This document shows positions 41,376 to 49,537 of a stretch of DNA of 64,000 nt, piece after piece; position 1 is the stretch's first letter, and the number at the start of each line of letters is the position of its first letter. This DNA is from Pseudomonadota bacterium (GTDB lineage Bacteria > Pseudomonadota > Gammaproteobacteria > Burkholderiales > Burkholderiaceae_F): NCBI GenBank assembly GCA_029778535.1, contig JAKOQB010000005.1, positions 310,001-374,000 of the forward strand, in the 5' to 3' direction. Under the pieces are notes generated by a model. It was not told the origin of the DNA, did no database searches, and worked only from the letters and a program-made list of their open reading frames with translations. Position numbers and translations under genes: made by a program.

Positions 41376-42152
41376 TCAGCGCTTCCAGGTCATCCATGGA
41401 CAGACGCCCTGCGCTTCCATGCGGTCCAGAGTGATCTTGTCCTTCAGCGTGTCCATCGCGCGCCAGAAGCCGGAGTGGCGATAGACGCCGAGCAGCCGCT
41501 TCTCGATCAGCCGCCCGAAGGGCCGCTCGACCAGTTCGTCGCCTTCCTCGATGTAGTCGAAGATCTCCCGGCGCAACACGAAGTAGCCGCCGTTGATGAG
41601 GATCTCGCCGTTGGTCAGCGCGCCGACGCGCGTGGCCAGTCCGTCGGGCGAGACCTCGACGGTGTGGAAGCTGTGCGAGCTGTTCACGCCCGCGAAACTG
41701 GCGACGACCTTCTTCGCCTCGAAGTCGGCGATCATCCGGTCGAGCGGCAGGTCCGACAGTCCGTCGGAATAGTTGGCCAGGAAAGCCGGCTCGCCTTCGA
41801 GGTACTTGCGCACGCGCAGCAGCCGCTGCCCGATGTTCGAGTGCAGGCCGGTGTCGACGAAGGTGATGCGCCAGTCGTGGATGTCGGTCTGGTGCAGCAC
41901 GATCTTTCGCCCGCCGTCGGACAGCGTGAAGTCGTTCGAGATGCACTCGTTGTAGTTCAGGAAGTACTCGCGCACCATGTCGCCGCGGTAACCAAGGCAC
42001 AGGATGAATTCCTTGTGGCCGTAGTGCGCGTAGTAGCGCATCAGGTGCCAGATGATCGGGCGGTTTCCGATCATCACGAGGGGTTTGGGGATCGTGTCCG
42101 AATGCTCGCGCAGCCGGGTCCCCAATCCGCCGCAGAAAAGGACGACCTTCAT
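41376..42152 (-). CDS. rfbF: Glucose-1-phosphate cytidylyltransferase
   Basis: The ATG at 42152 gives 258 residues starting MKVVLFCGGLGTRLREHSD, the nucleotide-binding loop of sugar nucleotidyltransferases; IPKPLVMIGNRPIIWHLMRY is the RfbF-specific continuation. LANYSDGLSDLPL carries the metal-binding aspartate. It makes CDP-glucose from CTP and glucose-1-phosphate and is the first step of the CDP-deoxysugar branch. It leads the leftward cassette down to 36360. The 255-base gap upstream (42153-42407) contains a hairpin, but no convincing promoter was found by eye. Confidence 0.93.
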   Translation of the reverse strand: MKVVLFCGGLGTRLREHSDTIPKPLVMIGNRPIIWHLMRYYAHYGHKEFILCLGYRGDMVREYFLNYNECISNDFTLSDGGRKIVLHQTDIHDWRITFVDTGLHSNIGQRLLRVRKYLEGEPAFLANYSDGLSDLPLDRMIADFEAKKVVASFAGVNSSHSFHTVEVSPDGLATRVGALTNGEILINGGYFVLRREIFDYIEEGDELVERPFGRLIEKRLLGVYRHSGFWRAMDTLKDKITLDRMEAQGVCPWMTWKR

Positions 42153-42286
42153 GGCGCTCGATTCGCCCGCCGTGATTGTGCTGCGTTGATCCCTCGCACG
42201 CGCAGCGGCGCGCGAGAGTGCGCGTGGCAATCTGTCGAAACAGCGTCAACCGGCTTGACCAGCATGAGTGCGCAATGTCGGGGTGG

Positions 42287-42304
42287 CCCGGCTGCAGAGC
42301 CGGG
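42287..42304 (-). terminator. Short GC hairpin between the GT-C gene and rfbF
   Basis: CCCGGCT (42287-42293) and AGCCGGG (42298-42304) form a perfect 7-bp stem with a GCAG loop. There is no T-tract on the minus-strand side, so it may be only a stabilising structure between two transcription units. Confidence 0.3.
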
Positions 42305-42407
42305 AAAACATCGACCGCGAACGTACCATGAACGCGCCATGGCCAGCGATCGCCCGTTCCGCCGCCTCTCGGCGCAAATCACCCACAAATCGGGATATTC
42401 GACGGCG

Positions 42408-44267
42408 CTACACGGCATCGGTGGGTAACTTGTCGCGAACCACCTGGATGATCTTGAAGCGTGATCCTTGATGGACGACGTTGAACGCCTGCGGATATGC
42501 CTTGAGCAGGGCAGCGATGCAGTCGTCCTCCGTGGGCACGTAATAGGTCCAGACGTCCGTGACGACGATGTAGTCGACGCCGAGGCGACGTATCCCGTCC
42601 ACCAGCGTTCGCGCGTCGCTGATGGGCGGAAACCAGACCACTTTCCGATTTGCGTAGTGGTGGACGACATCCATCTGCCGCGCCATGACGACCGCGGCAC
42701 CCGGCGTGTGTTCTGCGATCCACCGGGCGGCGACGATGCGTTCGTACACGCGGTGCTTTGCGACGTCGAAGCTCGAGTTCTGGCGCGCGACATCGGCTTG
42801 CAAGGCAAGGCCAAGAACGACAAGTCCCGTCGCCACGATCGCACCGGCCGTCTGCGGCAGCGTGGTCTGTATCGGTCTCGGCCACGCCGGGAGAATCCTT
42901 CGTTGCAGGAGGATTCGCCTCAGGAGACCGACGGTCGCCGCCCGTGACGGCGAGATCATGCAGATCGATGCGATCACGATCAGCGACCAGACGAACGCCG
43001 ACAACCAAGCCTGCATCGAACCGGAGCGCCAGCCTGCGACTGCAGCGGCGGCAGCCGCTAACAGTCCTATGGACACGCCGGCGGCGCCGACGGCGCGCGG
43101 CGCGCTCACGGCCTGGCGCCCGAGCGCGATGCTGCCGCGCCATAGATACAGGAGTGCCAGAGGCACCACCGGAAGCAGGAACCTTGATTCGTACGGCCAT
43201 GGCCACACGGCATACATCGCCTCGTGTCCGATGAAATACCACTCCGCCAGGCTTCCTCCCGCCGCGCGTAGGGATGATCCGAGGCCCAACCCGATGAGCA
43301 ACACGGTGCCGAGCACCAGCGGGGAGTACCAGTCCGAATCGAGATACTCCCGGCGCGTCACGAACTGCATCAGTCCGACGGCTCGCTCGGCGACATTGGC
43401 GGGAACGCGCGAGAGGAAATCCGGGAGTGATGCCGTACCCAGTTCCGGCTCGATTCCGCTCTTGACGATGAGCTGTGACACATAGGTCCTCGGGTATCCC
43501 TCCAGCATCGGCCACTCGACAACTTCATGCTTCGCGACCCATCCCATCCAGGCCGCTTGTACGACGATCGCCACGATCACCACCCCGGAAAAGGAACGCC
43601 AGCGGCGCGTCCGCGTCGGGGGATCAGTCGCCCAGCTTCCGATGGCCAGCCATCCGACAAGTCCCGCGATCAGCGCAACCGCCGATGAACGAATCATCAG
43701 GCTCATTGCGAGCATGACGGCGCAAAGCAGAGCGAGCAGCATCCGATTCCGTGCACCCGCTGCATCGTCCAGTTTGGCGGCCAGCAGCAGCGTGGCCACG
43801 CTGGTGAAGAAGTACGGCACGTCGGAACTCACCGACTGAGTCGCGAACTCGAACACAAGGGGCGATGACGCAATGAGCAAGCATGCGGTCGCGGCGACGG
43901 CCGTGCCTTCCTCGCGCTTGAGCAATCTGTAGCTGGCGATCAACGCCAGCGTGAGAACGACCGCCATTGACCGCACAAGTGCGGCGTGTGTGCATGCAAC
44001 GGTCTTGCACAGCAGTACCAGCAAGGCGGGAAGCCCGGGCGGATACTGAATGTCGTTGAAGTCCAGCCCATAATGGCCGCGTTCGAGAATCGACCGGGCA
44101 TACTCGATGTAGACCGTGTCTCCCCTGAAGAAGCCGTCTGCGTTGAGCGGGCGCAGAAATTCGAACGCGCCCAGGATCAGGACGAGCGCGATGACCAGGG
44201 CGTCCGCCGCAGTGTGCGGGGTGATCCGCGAGACTGGTCTGCCCAGTCGGACGAACTTGCCGGCCAT
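42408..44267 (-). CDS. GT-C-type membrane glycosyltransferase (ArnT/PMT-like)
   Basis: This 619-residue protein has about eleven hydrophobic segments. After the first one, GFFRGDTVYIEYARSILERG places acidic residues in the first periplasmic loop, where GT-C enzymes have their catalytic aspartate, and NDIQYPPGLPALLVL follows as in ArnT-like proteins. A soluble C-terminal part of roughly 110 residues (KHRVYERIVAARWIAEHTPG) would be periplasmic. GT-C enzymes take polyprenyl-phosphate sugars as donors. The two genes before it encode a UbiA-type prenyltransferase and an SMR-type carrier, which could make and flip such a donor. Confidence 0.8.
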   Translation of the reverse strand: MAGKFVRLGRPVSRITPHTAADALVIALVLILGAFEFLRPLNADGFFRGDTVYIEYARSILERGHYGLDFNDIQYPPGLPALLVLLCKTVACTHAALVRSMAVVLTLALIASYRLLKREEGTAVAATACLLIASSPLVFEFATQSVSSDVPYFFTSVATLLLAAKLDDAAGARNRMLLALLCAVMLAMSLMIRSSAVALIAGLVGWLAIGSWATDPPTRTRRWRSFSGVVIVAIVVQAAWMGWVAKHEVVEWPMLEGYPRTYVSQLIVKSGIEPELGTASLPDFLSRVPANVAERAVGLMQFVTRREYLDSDWYSPLVLGTVLLIGLGLGSSLRAAGGSLAEWYFIGHEAMYAVWPWPYESRFLLPVVPLALLYLWRGSIALGRQAVSAPRAVGAAGVSIGLLAAAAAAVAGWRSGSMQAWLSAFVWSLIVIASICMISPSRAATVGLLRRILLQRRILPAWPRPIQTTLPQTAGAIVATGLVVLGLALQADVARQNSSFDVAKHRVYERIVAARWIAEHTPGAAVVMARQMDVVHHYANRKVVWFPPISDARTLVDGIRRLGVDYIVVTDVWTYYVPTEDDCIAALLKAYPQAFNVVHQGSRFKIIQVVRDKLPTDAV

Positions 44268-44289
44268 GCCAACCGATTTGCCGCAGTAC

Positions 44290-44655
44290 TCAGGTTTGCG
44301 CGATCACCCAGACGCCCGCGAAAACGAGTGAAACGCCGATGACGCGCGCGGCAGACACGTGTTCTCCGGCGAAAATTCCGATCACAACCGTCGCCGCGAA
44401 CCCCAGTCCAACGAGCGGATAGGCCTTACTGACCTCCCATTTCGACAGCACTGCAAGCCAGGCAACCGCGCCGAGCCCGTAGAGCAGGAATCCGAGCAGA
44501 ACGAACAGGTCCGTGAGCACCGCGAGCACGCTGTGGGCCGTGAACGGCCGTTCGAGAATCTCCGCCACGCGTGCGCTCGACATTCCGGTCTTCAGGCAGA
44601 ACTGGGCGGCGACAGACAGCGCGATGCTGAGCAGGGCGATCGCGAGGGTCTTCAT
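44290..44655 (-). CDS. SMR/EamA-like small transporter, possible lipid-phosphate-sugar flippase
   Basis: This 121-residue protein has four transmembrane helices, as in EmrE and the ArnE/ArnF pair. The start MKTLAIALLSIALSVAAQFC and the later YPLVGLGFAATVVIGIFAGE and GVSLVFAGVWVIA are typical of that fold. EmrE-like proteins in sugar loci are thought to flip undecaprenyl-phosphate monosaccharides. Its ATG overlaps the stop of the UbiA gene (ATGA) and it precedes the GT-C gene by 22 bases, so the three are one operon. Confidence 0.8.
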   Translation of the reverse strand: MKTLAIALLSIALSVAAQFCLKTGMSSARVAEILERPFTAHSVLAVLTDLFVLLGFLLYGLGAVAWLAVLSKWEVSKAYPLVGLGFAATVVIGIFAGEHVSAARVIGVSLVFAGVWVIAQT

Positions 44656-46166
44656 AGGATTCGGTCCAGGGGCACGAAATAGGCGCCGACGACGGTCGTA
44701 ACCATCGCGAGCACGGTGATCAGGCTGGTGCGATTCGTCACCGCGTACACGACGGGATCGTCATGCACCTCGCCGCGGACAGTCTTGATCCACAGGCGGC
44801 CGAGCCAGTAGGTCAGCTCGATGGCGACCAGCCATAGCAGCTGGGGCGATGCATAGCGGCCCTGAGTTTCGGGAACGCTGATAAACAGGCCGAATACGAC
44901 GACGGCCGAAAGCGCGGAGCCGATACCAAGGGGTCTCAGCACAGTCAGATCGGAAACGCGATAGTCCCTGCCCGGGACGGTCTCCTTGCCGATTTGTGCG
45001 AGCGAAATCAGTTCGGAGCATCGCTTGACCAGCGCCAGGCTCAGAAACACGAAGAAAGAAAACGCGAGGAGCCACGAGCTGGTGGTGACGCCGATCGCCA
45101 TCGCCCCGGCGAGAATACGCAGCGTGTACAGCAGCGACAGGACCAGGACGTCGATCAGCACGTGAACCTTCAGCACCCAGCTGTACATGGCCGTGAGGCC
45201 CAGATACACGACCAGCATCAGAACGAAGTCGTATGACACCAACGGTGCGAGCGACAGCCCGATCAGCAAAGCACCAACGGCGGCCGCTACGCCGTGCGCG
45301 ATCGGTATCTTGCCGCTTGCCAGCGGTCGAAGGCGCTTGCGCGGATGCTCACGGTCGCTGTCGAGATCCCAGAGATCGTTGAGGACGTAGGTCGCGGATG
45401 CGACGAACGAAAATGCAAAGAATGCGATCAGCGTCGTCGCCAGTTTCCGCCCGTCCAGAAAGAGGAACGCCGTCAGCAACGGAACGAACAGCAACAGGTT
45501 CTTCAGCCAGTGATGAACCCTGAGCGCGTGTAACCAGTCGGCGATCGACGCCCTTTCTGCGGGGAACTCCCTTTCGATTGGCACGGTGCGCCGGATGCGT
45601 CGCGCCGTGCTGGATCCGACGGACACCAGGATGGCCGCGTCCGCGGACTCCCAGATCGGGATATCGGCCGCGCTGTCTCCGGCATAGACGAAGCCTCCGC
45701 GCACCTTTTCACGGACGGCGGCGAGCTTGGCCGCACCTTTGGCATTGCGGCCACCGCGCGTGGCGACGACATCGTCAAAGAGCTGCAGGTGCCGGGAGAC
45801 CGCTTGGGCGATGGAGTCGTGTGCAGCCGTGGCCAGCACGATGCGGCGGCCGCTTTCGCGTTCGCGGCGCAGATAGGCGAGAAGGGATTCGCGATACGGC
45901 AGGCGGTCGACCGCAATCTGCGTGCGCGCGGCGAGTTCTTCCTTGACGACAGCGCACCCGCCCAGCAGCCACAGCGGCAGCCGCAGCAGACTGGCCGGGG
46001 AACGTCTCGCCAGTTGAATCAATGATTCAAGCAGCGTGTCCGAACGCGTCAGCGTGCCGTCCAGGTCGACGACGATGGCCGGCAGCGCGGCCGAGGGCGA
46101 TGCGCCTTCACCAGAAGGCGGTACCGGATCCGCTCCGGCGGCGGAACGCGCCAGACTTTTCAGCAT
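44652..46166 (-). CDS. HAD phosphatase fused to UbiA prenyltransferase (DPPR-synthase-like)
   Basis: This 504-residue protein has an N-terminal HAD domain with the nucleophile motif VVDLDGTLTRSD (D34, D36) and YAGDSAADIP, then from about 212 a UbiA domain. The UbiA part begins RVHHWLKNLLLFVPL, resembling decaprenyl-phosphate phosphoribose synthase, and has NDLWDLDSDREHPRKRLRP at 263-281. DPPR synthase moves 5-phosphoribose from PRPP to polyprenyl phosphate; the phosphate is then removed by a separate phosphatase. A fused HAD domain could do this second step (inference). At least seven hydrophobic helices are seen. Confidence 0.83.
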   Translation of the reverse strand: MLKSLARSAAGADPVPPSGEGASPSAALPAIVVDLDGTLTRSDTLLESLIQLARRSPASLLRLPLWLLGGCAVVKEELAARTQIAVDRLPYRESLLAYLRRERESGRRIVLATAAHDSIAQAVSRHLQLFDDVVATRGGRNAKGAAKLAAVREKVRGGFVYAGDSAADIPIWESADAAILVSVGSSTARRIRRTVPIEREFPAERASIADWLHALRVHHWLKNLLLFVPLLTAFLFLDGRKLATTLIAFFAFSFVASATYVLNDLWDLDSDREHPRKRLRPLASGKIPIAHGVAAAVGALLIGLSLAPLVSYDFVLMLVVYLGLTAMYSWVLKVHVLIDVLVLSLLYTLRILAGAMAIGVTTSSWLLAFSFFVFLSLALVKRCSELISLAQIGKETVPGRDYRVSDLTVLRPLGIGSALSAVVVFGLFISVPETQGRYASPQLLWLVAIELTYWLGRLWIKTVRGEVHDDPVVYAVTNRTSLITVLAMVTTVVGAYFVPLDRIL

Positions 46167-46412
46167 CGCGAATCTCCCGCACGCGCCCAGCCAGTCTACT
46201 CACGCGGGAATCGACGGCAATGGGAAGCCAACTCGGGATCCGCAACAAGCGGGCCGGAGCATCGCGTTTCATGCAGATTCGCAAGAAGATGCGTTTGATA
46301 CGTACGATATTCCCCGACTCAGCGGGCGTCCGCTGTGGAGGAACGGGGACGGTCAGCGCGGGAAATTGGGCCCGTGAAGGCGGCCAGCGCTTCCGGAACC
46401 CGCCACGACGGC

Positions 46413-47966
46413 TTAAGGCTTGATCTCGATCCTCGGCAGCCAGCCCGGATTCGTGCCCTCACCCGAATAAGCGCCGCGAATGGTCCAGTCGCGCGGACGG
46501 CCGTTGAAGTCGAGGTTCCAGTCGGTGAGCGCGTCCAGGCCCGTGGTAGTGGCCGCCGTTCCCCGCAGCGTGTCCGGCTTGGGATACAGGTCGAGTTGCC
46601 CGAGCGGGCCGGTCGGGTTGTTCAGATAGGTCGAGGCGCTCGAGTAGCTGCCGGTGATGTTGGCAGATTGGTTGGCGGCGTTGATCGGAGTGGCCGCAAA
46701 CACGGCGTTTGAGGTCACGCTTTGCGTGTACGCCGTGTCACCGCCGCTTACCGAAATGCCGCTGCTCGAGGCGACCAACGTGTTACCGAAGATGCGGATG
46801 CTGCGCACGCTACCGTTGTGACGCATGATGTTGACGGCGGGGCCCGAGTCATTGACGAGCACGTTCGCGTAGAAGGCTACATTGCCCTCGGCCTGGAACA
46901 GCGCCTCGGTCGGGTTCTGGAAGAAGAAGTTGCCGTAGACCTCGTAGCCGTTGGTCGATCCGGGTCCGCTTGCAGGTATGTCACCGAGCAGCAGGTTGGG
47001 GCGCGCCATGCCGCCGGTGGAACTGTTGCTTCCCTTGGTGAATACGTTGTTGCGGATAATGGTGTTGGTCTTCCCTGTGGGGACTCCTGCGATGCTCGGC
47101 CACGGCGCCTGGTGCTTGATCTCGATGTTGTAGCCGATCGTGTCGCGAATCACGTTCCGCTCGATGACTCCGGCGATGAACGGATTGGCGCCGTCGGAGT
47201 TGCCGAGGTACATGCCGGTGCCGGCGCCGATGATGGTGTTGCCGCGGATCGTCCAGTTCCAGGCGGTGGCGCCATTGGTGGCGATGCCTACGATCGCCTG
47301 CTCGCTGCCGACGCCGCGGATGGTCAGGTTCTCGAGCGTGATGTGATGGCTCGGCCGGCCGTTCTGCGCGGCTACGCCGTCACCGCCCAGATCGCGACCG
47401 TCGACCGTGAGATTCTTGACGGTCACGTACGAACTGTTCTCGAACCGGATCGTGTTGTGCGTCGAGCGTCCCAGCAGAACCGTCTGGCTGCCGCTGCCCG
47501 TGATCGTGATCGGCGCGGTCGGCGTGCCGTTCAGGTCGAAGATGGGCAGCCCGGGCGCATCGTTCGGGTCGTCGTAGGTGCCGGGCGCCAGTACGAGCGT
47601 ATCGCCCGCCTTCAGGGCGCGCAGCTTCGACAGGTAGTCGCTCGGAGTTGCGTTGATAATCTGTCCCGTCGGCGTCGGCGCCGGTGCCGGCGCCGGTACG
47701 GGACTCGGGGCCGGTGCGGGTGCTGGGGCAGGTGCCGGTGCCGGTGCCGGCGCAGGGGCAGGCGCCGGTGCGGGTGAAGGAGCCGGTGCAGGCGAGGGCG
47801 CCGGCGCAGGCGCGGGCGACGGTGCAGGGGTCGGGGCCGGTGCAGGCGCGGGAGCCGGTGACGTCGGTGCGCTGATCGACGCGGTTTCTCCGCTGCCGCC
47901 GCACGAGGCAAGCGCAACCACGGTGATGACGAAGAGGGAGCGGGACCGCCGCTTGAGTGATTGCAT
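46413..47966 (-). CDS. Lipoprotein with Pro-Ala linker and right-handed beta-helix domain
   Basis: The ATG at 47966 gives 517 residues. A signal peptide ends in the lipobox ALASC. Residues about 37-98 are a Pro-Ala linker. From about 110 the chain is a repeating parallel beta-helix: FENSSYVTVKNLTVDG, HHITLENLTIRGVG, NWTIRGNTIIGAGTG and VYGNFFFQNP are successive coils. The start of the domain, DYLSKLRALKAGDTLVLAPG, resembles alginate-lyase-like (PL6) and chondroitinase B-like proteins. It could bind or cleave the exported polysaccharide at the cell surface. The catalytic Lys/Arg pair could not be assigned. It is transcribed away from ugd at 48209. Confidence 0.78.
   Translation of the reverse strand: MQSLKRRSRSLFVITVVALASCGGSGETASISAPTSPAPAPAPAPTPAPSPAPAPAPSPAPAPSPAPAPAPAPAPAPAPAPAPAPAPSPVPAPAPAPTPTGQIINATPSDYLSKLRALKAGDTLVLAPGTYDDPNDAPGLPIFDLNGTPTAPITITGSGSQTVLLGRSTHNTIRFENSSYVTVKNLTVDGRDLGGDGVAAQNGRPSHHITLENLTIRGVGSEQAIVGIATNGATAWNWTIRGNTIIGAGTGMYLGNSDGANPFIAGVIERNVIRDTIGYNIEIKHQAPWPSIAGVPTGKTNTIIRNNVFTKGSNSSTGGMARPNLLLGDIPASGPGSTNGYEVYGNFFFQNPTEALFQAEGNVAFYANVLVNDSGPAVNIMRHNGSVRSIRIFGNTLVASSSGISVSGGDTAYTQSVTSNAVFAATPINAANQSANITGSYSSASTYLNNPTGPLGQLDLYPKPDTLRGTAATTTGLDALTDWNLDFNGRPRDWTIRGAYSGEGTNPGWLPRIEIKP
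47673..47858 (-). repeat. Pro-Ala codon repeat in the beta-helix lipoprotein
   Basis: About 62 codons encode alternating Pro and Ala with some Thr, Ser and Val. The DNA is an imperfect six-base repeat related in plan to the tract at 29867-30154. Ends are approximate to one repeat unit. Confidence 0.8.
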
Positions 47967-48173
47967 GTCAAGTCTGGCCCCGCAGGGACGCAGGGATGGG
48001 CAATGGAAGCGAGGATCGAAGTCTATCTGTGCATTCAAGTACCCCGCGCGATCCGTGTCGCTTGCGCACGCTAATCCGAGCGGGCGCAGGCCGTTCATCG
48101 TGCGAGCGTTGGAGCCCGTCGCGGCCTGCGGCTTCCGGGAGGCCGCGGGCGAAGCTGCATGAAGGTTGAGTCC

Positions 48174-48179
48174 TACAAT
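48174..48179 (+). promoter_or_regulatory. Candidate -10 element before ugd
   Basis: TACAAT at 48174-48179 lies 29 bases before the ugd ATG in the 242-base divergent gap (47967-48208). No good -35 was found at 16-18 bases upstream. Confidence 0.3.
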
Positions 48180-48208
48180 CGCCCGCGGATCGGAAGCGCC
48201 AAAGAACA

Positions 48209-49537
48209 ATGAGAGTCACGGTCATCGGAACGGGTTACGTCGGGCTCGTCACAGGCGCGTGCCTGGCCGACGTCGGCAACGACGTGCTGTGCATCGACAA
48301 CGACGCGGCCAAGGTAGCGTGGCTGAAGCGGGGCGAGATCCCGATCCACGAGCCCGGGCTCGATGCGATCGTGGCGCGCAACGCGGCGGCGGGACGGCTC
48401 GTCTTCTCCGACGCGTATGCCGATGCGGTCGGGCATTCGACGTTGATCTTTATCGCGGTCGGCACGCCGTCGGGCGAAGACGGCTCGGCCGACCTGTCGC
48501 ACGTGCTGGCGTGCGCGCGCGAGCTCGGGCGGCGGCTCGAGCGTGATTCGGTCGTCGTGGTGAAGTCCACCGTGCCGGTCGGCACCAACGACCAGGTGCG
48601 GGCGGCGATCGGGCACGAGCTGAAGCAGCGCGGGGTCGCGATCCGCGTGGCCACCGCCTCGAACCCCGAATTCTTGAAGGAGGGTTTCGCGGTCGAGGAC
48701 TTCATGAAGCCCGACCGCATCATTGTCGGCGCTGACGATCCGCGAGCGGCCGAGACGCTGCGAGATCTGTACGCGCCGTTCAACCGCAACCGCGACCGCG
48801 TGCTGTTCATGGACGTGCGTTCCGCGGAATTCACCAAGTACGCCGCCAACGCGATGCTGGCGGTGCGTATCTCGTTCATGAACGAACTGGCGAATCTGGC
48901 CGATCGTCTCGGCGTGGATATCGAGGACGTGCGGCGCGGCATCGGCGCCGATCCTCGCATCGGTCCGCACTTCCTTTACGCCGGCGTCGGGTTCGGCGGC
49001 TCGTGCTTTCCCAAGGACATCCGTGCGCTGATGTACACGGCCGACGAGGCCGGCGAGTCGGCCGAGATACTGGCGGCGACGCGGCGTGTCAATGATCGGC
49101 AGCGCCGCATCCTGTTCGAACGGATCGGGACCTTCTTCAACGGCGAACTGCGCGGCAGGACGGTCGCACTGTGGGGCCTGGCGTTCAAGGCGAACACAGA
49201 CGACATGCGCGAGGCGGCCAGTCTGGCGCTCATCGAGGCGCTGACCGATTCCGGCGCCGTCGTACGCGCCTACGATCCGGTGGCGCAGGTCAACGCGCAG
49301 CGGCTGCTCGCGAACAATGCGCGCGTGCAGTTCGCCGCTTCGGCGCGCGATGCATGCGCCGGTGCCGACGTGCTCGCCGTGGTGACCGAGTGGCTGGAAT
49401 TCCGCAGCCCGGACTTCGACTGGCTGGCGCAGACGCTGAAGGCGCGCGCGCTGTTCGATGGCCGCAACCTCTATGAGCCGGCGCAGGTGCGGGCGGCCGG
49501 GCTGCACTACGTCGGCATCGGTCGCGGGCGCACGTGA
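48209..49537 (+). CDS. ugd: UDP-glucose 6-dehydrogenase
   Basis: This 442-residue protein has the NAD-binding loop VTVIGTGYVGLVTGACLA, the central KYAANAMLAVRISFMNELA helix and the catalytic C266 in GFGGSCFPKD. It oxidises UDP-glucose to UDP-glucuronate with two NAD. It feeds the epimerase gene at 49534, whose GTG start overlaps its stop. The pair therefore supplies UDP-glucuronate and UDP-galacturonate for the polysaccharide. It is the first gene of the long rightward operon, following a divergent promoter region. Full length for the family. Confidence 0.95.
   Translation: MRVTVIGTGYVGLVTGACLADVGNDVLCIDNDAAKVAWLKRGEIPIHEPGLDAIVARNAAAGRLVFSDAYADAVGHSTLIFIAVGTPSGEDGSADLSHVLACARELGRRLERDSVVVVKSTVPVGTNDQVRAAIGHELKQRGVAIRVATASNPEFLKEGFAVEDFMKPDRIIVGADDPRAAETLRDLYAPFNRNRDRVLFMDVRSAEFTKYAANAMLAVRISFMNELANLADRLGVDIEDVRRGIGADPRIGPHFLYAGVGFGGSCFPKDIRALMYTADEAGESAEILAATRRVNDRQRRILFERIGTFFNGELRGRTVALWGLAFKANTDDMREAASLALIEALTDSGAVVRAYDPVAQVNAQRLLANNARVQFAASARDACAGADVLAVVTEWLEFRSPDFDWLAQTLKARALFDGRNLYEPAQVRAAGLHYVGIGRGRT

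Noticed and set aside
44290-44655. Small multidrug resistance efflux pump
   Set aside because: Coupling by a 4-base overlap to a UbiA-type gene and closeness to a GT-C gene point to lipid-linked sugar transport rather than drug efflux.
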